Shown here one piece after another: positions 17,100 through 24,400 of a stretch of DNA of 37,734 nucleotides; position 1 is the stretch's first letter, and every line of letters begins with the position of its first letter. The notes below the pieces were generated by a model. It did no database searches. It saw only the letters and a program-made list of their open reading frames with translations, and was not told the origin of the DNA. Origin of the DNA: Emcibacter sp. (GTDB taxonomy: Bacteria; Pseudomonadota; Alphaproteobacteria; Sphingomonadales; Emcibacteraceae); assembly GCA_026982375.1 (NCBI GenBank), contig JALSHF010000219.1, forward strand, positions 1 through 37,734, in the 5' to 3' direction. A program made the translations under genes and the position numbers.

Positions 17100-18041
17100 A
17101 TGCGCATCGCAATCATGGGCAGCGGCGGTATGGGTGGCTATTTAGGCGCAAAATTAGCGGTATCTGGTCATGACGTTATCTTCATAGCCCGGGGCGCGCA
17201 TTTGGAAGCTCTCAAATTAAATGGCCTGAAACTCATTTCCCAAAATGGGGATATTCATATTGATAAGCCGTTGGCATTTGAGGATACCCGGGACGTGGGG
17301 CCCGTTGACTTAATCCTGTTTTGCGTCAAACTATATGATACGAAATCTGCGGCCCTTGCCTGCAAACCTATGATGGACCATGATACATTCATATTGACGC
17401 TGCAAAATGGTGTGGAAAGCGCCGATATTATATCAAGCATTATTGGCGCAGGAAAAGTGATTAGCGGAGCTATATATGTCTCGGCATCAATTCAGTCCCC
17501 CGGGATCATTAAACATTCCGGCGGCAATGATACCATCCAGTTTGCCGAGGCTGACAATTTACCAAGTATGAGAACCGATATTCTGGAAAATATATTTGAA
17601 CAGGCAGGGCTTATTGGCCTTCGCGCAGATAATATGAAAGAAATGCTCTGGTCTAAATTTGTTCTTCTCTGCGCCAATGCCGGATTGGGGTCTTTGACGG
17701 ATAGCGGCACGAAAACCATGTGTTCTGACCCGGATACCAAAGAAATACTGCTGGCGGCAATGTGGGAAGTATTTAATGTTGCCAAGGCCATGGACATCGC
17801 GCTGCCGGAAAGCATAATAGATGATATATTAAACCTCCTTATATCAGATGATCAACAAGAAGAAATGATTGCGTCTCAATGTCTTGACCTTAGAAAAGGT
17901 AACAGGCTCGAACTGGAATGGATACAAGGCACATTGTACCGGTTAGGTAAGATTCATAACGTGCCGACACCCATTAACAACACAGCTTATGTGGCTTTAA
18001 AAAGATTTGCCTCAGGCTTGAGTTCAGAAGGTTCAAGTTAA
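17100..18041 (+). CDS. panE: 2-dehydropantoate 2-reductase
   Basis: This NADPH-dependent ketopantoate reductase (PanE/ApbA family) makes pantoate for coenzyme A. The N-terminal Rossmann motif is GSGGMGGYLGA (7-17). LQNGVES (101-107) holds the conserved Asn, and Lys186 in MLWSKF matches the catalytic Lys of the family. The C-terminal RKGNRLELEW contains the usual substrate-binding polar residues. At 313 aa the length is normal. Many organisms have several paralogues acting on other 2-oxo acids, so the pantothenate role is likely but not certain. Its stop codon shares the tetranucleotide TTAA (18038-18041) with the convergent cysteine desulfurase. Confidence 0.85.
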   Translation: MRIAIMGSGGMGGYLGAKLAVSGHDVIFIARGAHLEALKLNGLKLISQNGDIHIDKPLAFEDTRDVGPVDLILFCVKLYDTKSAALACKPMMDHDTFILTLQNGVESADIISSIIGAGKVISGAIYVSASIQSPGIIKHSGGNDTIQFAEADNLPSMRTDILENIFEQAGLIGLRADNMKEMLWSKFVLLCANAGLGSLTDSGTKTMCSDPDTKEILLAAMWEVFNVAKAMDIALPESIIDDILNLLISDDQQEEMIASQCLDLRKGNRLELEWIQGTLYRLGKIHNVPTPINNTAYVALKRFASGLSSEGSS

Positions 18042-19186
18042 AGCTGGGTGCGGATTTTTTTAACAGCATCAATGATGTGATCTGCGGCATAATTAATTTC
18101 CTGATCCATGGTCATACGGCCAATACCTATTCTAATGCTGCCTTCGATTTGAGCCTTATCAAGGCCAATGGCGGTTAAAACATGGGAGGGTTCAGCGCGG
18201 CCCGTTGAACAGGCCGACCCTGCGGAAAAGGCAATATTGCGCAACCGCTTGATCAAAGCATCCCCCTTCACGCCATCAAAAATTAAATTCAGGTTACCCG
18301 GATAACGCTGTTTTTCAGATCCGTTCAGATGGACGCCGTCAAGGCTGCCTAAAATTTCTGATTTCATTCTTTTTGCCAGATTATGAATATGGTCATGATC
18401 TTTTGCCATATCCTGTTTGGCGATTTTGCATGCGGTGCCCAAGCCAGCGCATAAGGCCGGTGATAATGTGCCTGACCTAAGCCCTCTTTCCTGTCCGCCG
18501 CCATCAAACAAGGCCAAAGGTTGAATATTTTTTGGGCGTAAATACAACGCACCCACGCCCTTGGGGCCGTATATTTTATGACCAGAAATGCTCATGAGAT
18601 CAATATTCATGGCAGATACATCAAGAGGTATCTTGCCCGCCGCCTGCGCGGCATCCGTATGAAATATAACGTCACGGGCCATGCAGATGGCGCCTATTTC
18701 TGTTATATTTTGAATGACGCCAATTTCATTATTCACGGCCATAATGGAAACAAGAGAAGTTTTCGGTGTGATCGCCTGATCCAGTTGGGCAAGATCAATC
18801 AAACCATCTGCCCCCACCGGCAGATATGTGACCTTAAAACCATTTCTTGCCAGCGCAGCGCAGCTTTCCAGAACGCACATATGTTCCGTCACGGCTGTGA
18901 TAATATGATTTTTTGATGGATATGCGGCATAGGCCATGCCTTTTATGGCCAAATTATTGGATTCAGTTGCGCCCGAGGTGAAAATGATATCCTCAGGGGC
19001 GGCACCAATCAGATTTGCCACATTCTTGCGGGCAATTTCGACGCCCGCTGCGGCTTCCCAGCCAAAGCTATGGTTTGAATGCGGATTGCCGAATTTTGTG
19101 GTTAAATAGGGCATCATTTCCGCAAGCACCCTTGGGTCGAGCGGCGTTGTAGACTGATAATCCAGATATATGGGCAAATCCGTCAT
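18038..19186 (-). CDS. Cysteine desulfurase (second of tandem pair)
   Basis: This PLP enzyme takes sulfur from cysteine as an enzyme-bound persulfide for Fe-S clusters or thio-modifications. It has 382 aa. PLP contacts are His102 (TEHMCVLE), Asp178 (HTDAAQ) and the Schiff-base Lys204 (SGHKIYGPKG). The active Cys326 lies in SAGSACSTG. The last motif places it in the group I IscS/NifS-like class rather than SufS. It overlaps the upstream desulfurase by 4 bp and ends within 4 bp of panE. No iscU, sufE or suf genes are in view, so the acceptor partner is unknown. Confidence 0.93.
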   Translation of the reverse strand: MTDLPIYLDYQSTTPLDPRVLAEMMPYLTTKFGNPHSNHSFGWEAAAGVEIARKNVANLIGAAPEDIIFTSGATESNNLAIKGMAYAAYPSKNHIITAVTEHMCVLESCAALARNGFKVTYLPVGADGLIDLAQLDQAITPKTSLVSIMAVNNEIGVIQNITEIGAICMARDVIFHTDAAQAAGKIPLDVSAMNIDLMSISGHKIYGPKGVGALYLRPKNIQPLALFDGGGQERGLRSGTLSPALCAGLGTACKIAKQDMAKDHDHIHNLAKRMKSEILGSLDGVHLNGSEKQRYPGNLNLIFDGVKGDALIKRLRNIAFSAGSACSTGRAEPSHVLTAIGLDKAQIEGSIRIGIGRMTMDQEINYAADHIIDAVKKIRTQL

Positions 19187-20292
19187 GACATTCTTTTCCG
19201 GTCATATAATTTCTTCCACGCGCGGATGAAGGCATCGGCATCCTGCTGCGTCGTCTCCGGGCCAAGGCTTACGCGAATGGTTGACAAGGCCTGATCCTGC
19301 CCGCCGCCCATGGCCGTGACCACATGAGATGGCTTGACCTTACCCGAAGAGCAGGCCGAGCCCGAACTGACGCATAAGCCCTCCAGATCAAAGGCCATGA
19401 CCTGTGTCTCACTGGAAACGCCGGGCATCAGAATGGTGGATGTGTTGGGCAGCCTGTCAACCGCCCCGCCATAGAAACAGGCTTGCGGCGCATATTTACC
19501 AATTTCCTGTTCAATGCGGTTTCTTATTTTTTCACAAGTTTTCATGGCTTGAATATTCTGTGGAATAAAGCTGACCGCCTTGGAAAAGCCCGCTATACCC
19601 GCCAGATTTTCGGTGCCGGCTCTTCGGCCCCCTTCTTGGCCCCCGCCATAGGCCAATGGCACTAGTAGAATTTTTTCTTGGGCTATTAAGGTGCCGACCC
19701 CTTGCGGCCCGCCAAGCTTATGGGCAGAAAGTGACATCATATCCACCTCCAATGCCCGGAAATCAATCGGGATTTTACCCAAGGCCTGAATGGCGTCCGT
19801 ATGAAATAAGGCACCGGCTTCATGGCTTATCCGCGCGAGTGACCTTATATCTTGAATGACGCCGGTTTCATTATTGGCTAACATGATAGAAACTAGGGTG
19901 TTTTTGGTGGCCTGCGCCAAGGCATCCCGCAGCTTTTCAGGCTTCACAAGACCATGTTTGTCAACGGGCAGAATATCAACGCGGCCTTTAAAGTTTTGCT
20001 GGATTTGTCCAACTGAATCATGCTCGGCAGCAGAAATAATTATATGATCCAGATTTTTTACATTCAGGGCCAGATTATTGGCCTCTGTGCCGCCGCCTGT
20101 GAATATAATTTTCTGAGGACGGCAATTGACCATTTGCGCTATGGTTCGGCGGGATTTCTCCAAAACAGATTTGGCATGACGGCCAACGCTGTGGACAGAG
20201 GATGGATTGCCGCCCCTCTTCATCACACAGCTCATTTCATCTATGACTTCCGGCCTGATTGGGGCTGTGGCATTATGGTCAAGATAGATCAT
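19183..20292 (-). CDS. Cysteine desulfurase (first of tandem pair)
   Basis: This is a second group I cysteine desulfurase, 369 aa, clearly different in sequence from its downstream neighbour. His91 (AAEHDSV), the Asp in FHTDAIQ and Lys192 (SAHKLGGPQG) form the PLP site. The catalytic Cys314 lies in SSGSACSSGKVKPSHV. Its start codon directly abuts the cysE stop, with no gap, and its end overlaps the next desulfurase. Cysteine made through CysE could therefore be used at once by the pair. Tandem desulfurases are known in Alphaproteobacteria near suf genes; one may serve Fe-S assembly and the other tRNA or another carrier (inference). Confidence 0.93.
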   Translation of the reverse strand: MIYLDHNATAPIRPEVIDEMSCVMKRGGNPSSVHSVGRHAKSVLEKSRRTIAQMVNCRPQKIIFTGGGTEANNLALNVKNLDHIIISAAEHDSVGQIQQNFKGRVDILPVDKHGLVKPEKLRDALAQATKNTLVSIMLANNETGVIQDIRSLARISHEAGALFHTDAIQALGKIPIDFRALEVDMMSLSAHKLGGPQGVGTLIAQEKILLVPLAYGGGQEGGRRAGTENLAGIAGFSKAVSFIPQNIQAMKTCEKIRNRIEQEIGKYAPQACFYGGAVDRLPNTSTILMPGVSSETQVMAFDLEGLCVSSGSACSSGKVKPSHVVTAMGGGQDQALSTIRVSLGPETTQQDADAFIRAWKKLYDRKRMS

Positions 20293-21036
20293 CTAGTTGG
20301 CAGTATCTGATTTGGTTGCTCTTTTAGGGGGCTTTCTGGGTTTTGGGATTTTTTTAATTTTATCCAACGCCTCTTTTGCTGCCAGTTCCCCTTCCAGTTC
20401 TTCCACACGGCTTTTCAGGCCGCAAATCATATCGAACATGCCTTCAAGTGATCTTGCAATGGGATCCGGCAATTCGTCTGTTGACAAGCCATAAGCACAA
20501 AAGTCGTTGATATCTTTTTGTTTCGGTGGCTGAACCACCTTTGCCGGGATACCAATAACGGTGGCATTTTCCATGACGGATTTCACAACAACGGCGTTGG
20601 AGCCAACACGGGCATTTTTCCCCACATGGATCGGCCCGAGTATCTTGGCACCCGCGCCCACAATCACGCCCTCGGCCAATGTTGGGTGTCTCTTGCCGCC
20701 TTCCAGCGACGTTCCCCCAAGGGTCACCCCCTGATAAAGCGTGGCATTGTCACCAACTTCTGCCGTTTCACCAATGACAATGCCCATACCATGATCAAAG
20801 AAGACGCCCTTGCCGATTTTTGCGCCGGGGTGAATTTCTATTCCACTGAGAAAACGACCAACATGAGATATGAATCTGGCCAGCGTGGTGAAGCCATTTG
20901 CCCAGGCCCAATGTCCCATACGATAGTAAATTAACGCATGCACGCCCGGATAGGATATCAAAGCATCAATTTTCGATTTTGCTGCCGGGTCCCGCGCCAT
21001 AACGACAGAAATATCATGGCGTATATTATCAAACAT
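20293..21036 (-). CDS. cysE: Serine O-acetyltransferase
   Basis: This enzyme acetylates L-serine with acetyl-CoA, the first committed step of cysteine synthesis. It has 247 aa. A left-handed beta-helix of hexapeptide repeats covers about residues 65-165: [11 protein letters not shown], then [15 protein letters not shown], and [15 protein letters not shown]. His82 in DHG is the expected catalytic base. The C-terminus is a charged helical tail ([19 protein letters not shown]) ending in a Pro/Lys-rich stretch, longer than the short tail that binds cysteine synthase in E. coli. It leads a transcript with both cysteine desulfurases. Confidence 0.95.
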   Translation of the reverse strand: MFDNIRHDISVVMARDPAAKSKIDALISYPGVHALIYYRMGHWAWANGFTTLARFISHVGRFLSGIEIHPGAKIGKGVFFDHGMGIVIGETAEVGDNATLYQGVTLGGTSLEGGKRHPTLAEGVIVGAGAKILGPIHVGKNARVGSNAVVVKSVMENATVIGIPAKVVQPPKQKDINDFCAYGLSTDELPDPIARSLEGMFDMICGLKSRVEELEGELAAKEALDKIKKIPKPRKPPKRATKSDTAN

Positions 21037-21150
21037 TATACAATATCCAATTCCCTCTTGCTTTTCACCCGTGCTTATATGCTATAAAAACGATGATTCG
21101 TCTAGAGTTACAAATTAATATTATTCATATAGGTTTTGCAGGCAACAACG

Positions 21151-21192
21151 TCAAGGGATGCCCTTGATTACGGTGATCTTATAACCATATTA
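21151..21192 (+). promoter_or_regulatory. Palindrome over predicted promoter of the COG2945 hydrolase
   Basis: TCAAGGG ATG CCCTTGA (21151-21167) is a perfect 7-bp inverted repeat with a 3-base centre. Its right arm overlaps TTGATT (21164-21169), a possible -35 followed by 17 bp and ATATTA (21187-21192). A repressor bound here would block that promoter. It lies in the divergent gap between cysE and the hydrolase. The assignment is by eye. Confidence 0.45.
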
Positions 21193-21235
21193 CGTTCAGC
21201 TAGACAATATTTTAAAAGTTTGAGGAAAGATGCGT

Positions 21236-21877
21236 ATGCCTGAAGTTATATTTAACGGCCCGGACGGGCGCCTCGAAGGTCGTTATCAAGAAGGCGAAGG
21301 CGATAATCCTCCCATTGCCCTGATTCTGCATTCTGACCCACAATTTGGCAGCAATATGAATCACAAGGTCTGTTATTATCTCTATCATTCCTTCAAGCGC
21401 CGGGGTTTTTCTGTTTTGCGGTTCAATTTTCGGGGCGTCGGCAGAAGTCAGGGCAGTTTTGATGACGGCATAGGTGAATTAAGTGATGCGGCGGCGGCAT
21501 TAGACTGGCTGCAGTCTCATAACCGAGATGCGCCCAGCTGTTGGGTGGCCGGTTATTCCTTTGGCGCATGGATCAGCATGCAGCTTCTGATGCGGCGTCC
21601 TGAAATTCAGGGCTTTCTATCTGTATCACCGCCAGCAAATTTATATGATTTCAGTTTTCTTGCCCCCTGCCCGGCTTCTGGTCAGATCATTCAGGGAACT
21701 GAGGATACCGTTGTATCCGAACCATCGGTACAAAGGCTTGTAGATAAGCTTAAAACACAGAAAAGCATTGATATTCAATATGATAGAATTGAGGGTGCCG
21801 ATCATCTATATGTGGATTATCATGCCCCGCTGGTACAGGAAATTGATAAATATCTGACGGCACGTTTAGGCTATTAA
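21236..21877 (+). CDS. Alpha/beta hydrolase, COG2945-type
   Basis: This is a cytoplasmic hydrolase of 213 aa from the chosen start. LHSDPQFGSNMNHK (31-44), FNFRGVGRS (63-71) and GYSFGAW with nucleophile Ser108 are typical of the COG2945 group. Asp157 (GTEDTVV) and His190 (GADHLYV) complete the triad. ATG 21236 was preferred over ATG 21230 because GAGGA is then about 9 bp upstream and relatives begin MPEVIFNGP. It is divergent from the cysE-desulfurase unit, a neighbourhood recurring in Alphaproteobacteria, but the substrate and any tie to sulfur metabolism are unknown. Confidence 0.87.
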   Translation: MPEVIFNGPDGRLEGRYQEGEGDNPPIALILHSDPQFGSNMNHKVCYYLYHSFKRRGFSVLRFNFRGVGRSQGSFDDGIGELSDAAAALDWLQSHNRDAPSCWVAGYSFGAWISMQLLMRRPEIQGFLSVSPPANLYDFSFLAPCPASGQIIQGTEDTVVSEPSVQRLVDKLKTQKSIDIQYDRIEGADHLYVDYHAPLVQEIDKYLTARLGY

Positions 21878-21882
21878 TAATA

Positions 21883-23019
21883 TTATTTGGGCTGATATAA
21901 TTTTCCGCCTGCGGAGGACTGGTGAATACCTGTTGTCCCAGGAAATGTTATGGGCAGACTTAAAAGATGACGGCAGGCGAGGAAAGCAAAGGCTTCGGCT
22001 TCCAATGCATCACCGCACCAGCCAAGTTTTTCAACAGAATCAATGGGTATATCCATTTTTTTAAGTTTCCACATTAATGTCTTATTATGCCGTCCGCCGC
22101 CGCATATATAAATATATTTTGGCCTTTCCGGGCAATATTCAAGGGCAACCTGGATTGTCTTTACGGTAAAATCCAACAAAGTCGCGGCCCCGTCTTCAAG
22201 TGACAGACTCTCTAGTCCCATGACATTAAAGCCCAGACGATCAAGTGATTTTGGCGGAGGCTGAGTGAAATATTCATTTTTCAGCCATTCTTTGACCAGA
22301 TCATGATCAATATCTCCTTTTGCCGCCAGTGCGCCATCAATATCCATGGGCTGACCCGTGTTTTTTTTGACCCAATCATCTATAAAGGCATTGCCCGGCC
22401 CCGTATCAAACGCCAGCATCTGTTGCTCGCCATCGTTATGAAGCCAGGTCACATTACTCACCCCGCCAATATTTATGAGGGCAATGGGCCATGCCACCTC
22501 AAGGCCTTGATCCACCCGGGCTTTAATGAGCGCCTGATGGTAAATAGGAACCAGCGGCGCCCCCTGCCCGCCATTTTCCACATCATGGCGCCTGAAATCA
22601 TTCACGACGGAAATATTCACCATATTGGCCAGATGTTGACCATCCCCGATTTGCCAGCTCCAGCCCTGATCCGGTCGATGCAGCAAGGTTTGACCATGAA
22701 AACCTACCACATCAATATCTTTTGGATTCAGGTTATTTTCCGATAAAATTTTCCTGACAGACTCTGCATGAATATTGGTGAGTTTTGTCTCTAACTGGTT
22801 CAGATTTTCATTCTGCAAAACTGGGCTCCCAAGCCGCCCCGCCTCTGTCATGGCGCTGGCAATGTTCCGGCGCATGTCCGGGGAATATGGCAAATGAACC
22901 ATTTTGCCAACGGCCTTTGCGGTATGAGCATCACTTTTAATCAAGGCGCAATCCACCCCGTCCATGGAGGTTCCGCTCATTAATCCGATAGCTAAAAATT
23001 GTTTTTTAGAAAAACTCAC
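21883..23019 (-). CDS. anmK: Anhydro-N-acetylmuramic acid kinase
   Basis: This enzyme phosphorylates and opens 1,6-anhydro-MurNAc to MurNAc-6-phosphate, recycling the product of lytic transglycosylases such as those at 1070-2937. The phosphate loop is GLMSGTSMDGVD. GFHGQTLLHRP, NIGGVSNVTWL and FDTGPGNAFIDDW are family hallmarks, with the Asp of FDTGPGN near the active site. GTG 23019 was chosen because GGAAA lies 6 bp upstream and the length (378 aa) matches the family. ATG 23079 would add 20 residues unlike other members and leave only 27 bp to tyrS. Confidence 0.93.
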   Translation of the reverse strand: MSFSKKQFLAIGLMSGTSMDGVDCALIKSDAHTAKAVGKMVHLPYSPDMRRNIASAMTEAGRLGSPVLQNENLNQLETKLTNIHAESVRKILSENNLNPKDIDVVGFHGQTLLHRPDQGWSWQIGDGQHLANMVNISVVNDFRRHDVENGGQGAPLVPIYHQALIKARVDQGLEVAWPIALINIGGVSNVTWLHNDGEQQMLAFDTGPGNAFIDDWVKKNTGQPMDIDGALAAKGDIDHDLVKEWLKNEYFTQPPPKSLDRLGFNVMGLESLSLEDGAATLLDFTVKTIQVALEYCPERPKYIYICGGGRHNKTLMWKLKKMDIPIDSVEKLGWCGDALEAEAFAFLACRHLLSLPITFPGTTGIHQSSAGGKLYQPK

Positions 23020-23106
23020 TTTAAATTTCCATTTTTTATTTTGTAAAGTTATGCTACATGATGCGCCATAATACTGCATCTTTATTTATTAAAAAAAGAA
23101 ATCAAA

Positions 23107-24378
23107 ATGACAAATAATATTGATAATTTCACCCCTAATTCCGACTTTCTAAAAATGATGAAAGACCGGGGCTATATTCATCAATGTACTGACCTTGACG
23201 CATTAGATCAGAAATTATCCAAAAATATTGTTGCGGCCTATATCGGCTTTGATTGTACGGCCACAAGCCTGCATGTAGGGTCATTGGTGCAGATTATGAT
23301 GTTGAGAAACTTACAAAAAAACGGCCATAAACCCATTGTTCTCATGGGCGGCGGCACGACACGTATCGGTGATCCTACGGGGCGGGACGAATCTCGGAAA
23401 ATGCTGACCGATGAAGATATAAACACCAATATGGACGGTATTCGCACCGTATTTGAAAAATACCTGACCTTCGGAGACGGGCCAACGGACGCCGTCATGG
23501 TCAATAATGCTGATTGGCTGGAAAAGCTAAGCTATATTGATTTTCTGCGTGATATGGGTCCCCATTTCACCATTAACCGCATGTTGACATTCGATAGTGT
23601 CAAGCTGAGGCTTGAACGTGAACAGCCCATGACCTTTCTTGAATTCAATTATATGATACTACAGGCCTATGATTATCTGGAACTGGGCCGCAAATATGAT
23701 TGTAGCCTGCAAATGGGCGGATCCGATCAATGGGGTAATATTATCAACGGCGTTGAATTAAACCGGCGCGTTGACCGCAATGAGGTTTACGGCTTGACAA
23801 CCCCGCTCGTTACCCTTGCAAACGGCCAAAAAATGGGCAAAAGTATGAGCGGTGCGGTTTGGCTAAATGATGATATGCTCTCGTCCTACGACTTTTGGCA
23901 ATTTTGGCGAAATACGGCGGATGCTGATGTGGGCAGATTTTTGCGATTATTCACAGAACTGCCAATGGCAGAGATAGAACGCCTCGAAAGGCTTGAAGGT
24001 TCAGAGATTAACGAGGCCAAGAAAATACTCGCCAATGAAGCAACAATATTATGCCACGGCCCCGCAGCAGCCCAAAATGCCTCTGAAATTGCGAGGCAGG
24101 CCTTTGAGCAGAAATCGCTTTCCGCTGATCTTCCCACTGTGCAGGTGGCCAAAACTGATCTTGAAACAGGCATTAAGGTGAACGACCTATATGTAACAGC
24201 GGGACTGACCCAATCAAAAGGCGAAGCCCGCAGGTTGATTAAGCAAGGCGGCGCAAAGATTAATGACGAAAAAATTTCTGATGGTGAGCTTCTGATTACA
24301 TTGGCTCATCTGAATTCTGAAGGCAGCATTAAATTGTCTGCCGGCAAGAAAAAACATGTTCTGATCAAACCTGAATGA
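23107..24378 (+). CDS. tyrS: Tyrosyl-tRNA synthetase
   Basis: This is a class I aminoacyl-tRNA synthetase, 423 aa, of the bacterial TyrS form. The HIGH-type motif is HVGS (56-59) and the KMSKS-type motif is KMGKS (242-246). Tyrosine-site elements include [22 protein letters not shown] and [13 protein letters not shown]-terminal S4 RNA-binding domain follows (about 355-420, with [15 protein letters not shown]). It is divergent from anmK and convergent with the AsmA-like gene. Its stop lies inside a palindromic hairpin. Confidence 0.97.
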   Translation: MTNNIDNFTPNSDFLKMMKDRGYIHQCTDLDALDQKLSKNIVAAYIGFDCTATSLHVGSLVQIMMLRNLQKNGHKPIVLMGGGTTRIGDPTGRDESRKMLTDEDINTNMDGIRTVFEKYLTFGDGPTDAVMVNNADWLEKLSYIDFLRDMGPHFTINRMLTFDSVKLRLEREQPMTFLEFNYMILQAYDYLELGRKYDCSLQMGGSDQWGNIINGVELNRRVDRNEVYGLTTPLVTLANGQKMGKSMSGAVWLNDDMLSSYDFWQFWRNTADADVGRFLRLFTELPMAEIERLERLEGSEINEAKKILANEATILCHGPAAAQNASEIARQAFEQKSLSADLPTVQVAKTDLETGIKVNDLYVTAGLTQSKGEARRLIKQGGAKINDEKISDGELLITLAHLNSEGSIKLSAGKKKHVLIKPE

Positions 24379-24400
24379 TATCTTATCCGGGATATCATTC
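24373..24400. terminator. Candidate bidirectional hairpin holding both stop codons
   Basis: GAATGATATC (24373-24382) and GATATCATTC (24391-24400) form a perfect 10-bp stem with an 8-base loop. The tyrS stop TGA (24376-24378) is in one arm and the AsmA-like stop (24395-24397) in the other. On the plus strand T-rich DNA follows, but not a pure T-tract, so termination strength is uncertain. Confidence 0.5.

Noticed and set aside
22303-22746. 147-codon ORF opposite anmK
   Set aside because: anmK has all family motifs across this span; the antisense ORF has no start signals or family features.
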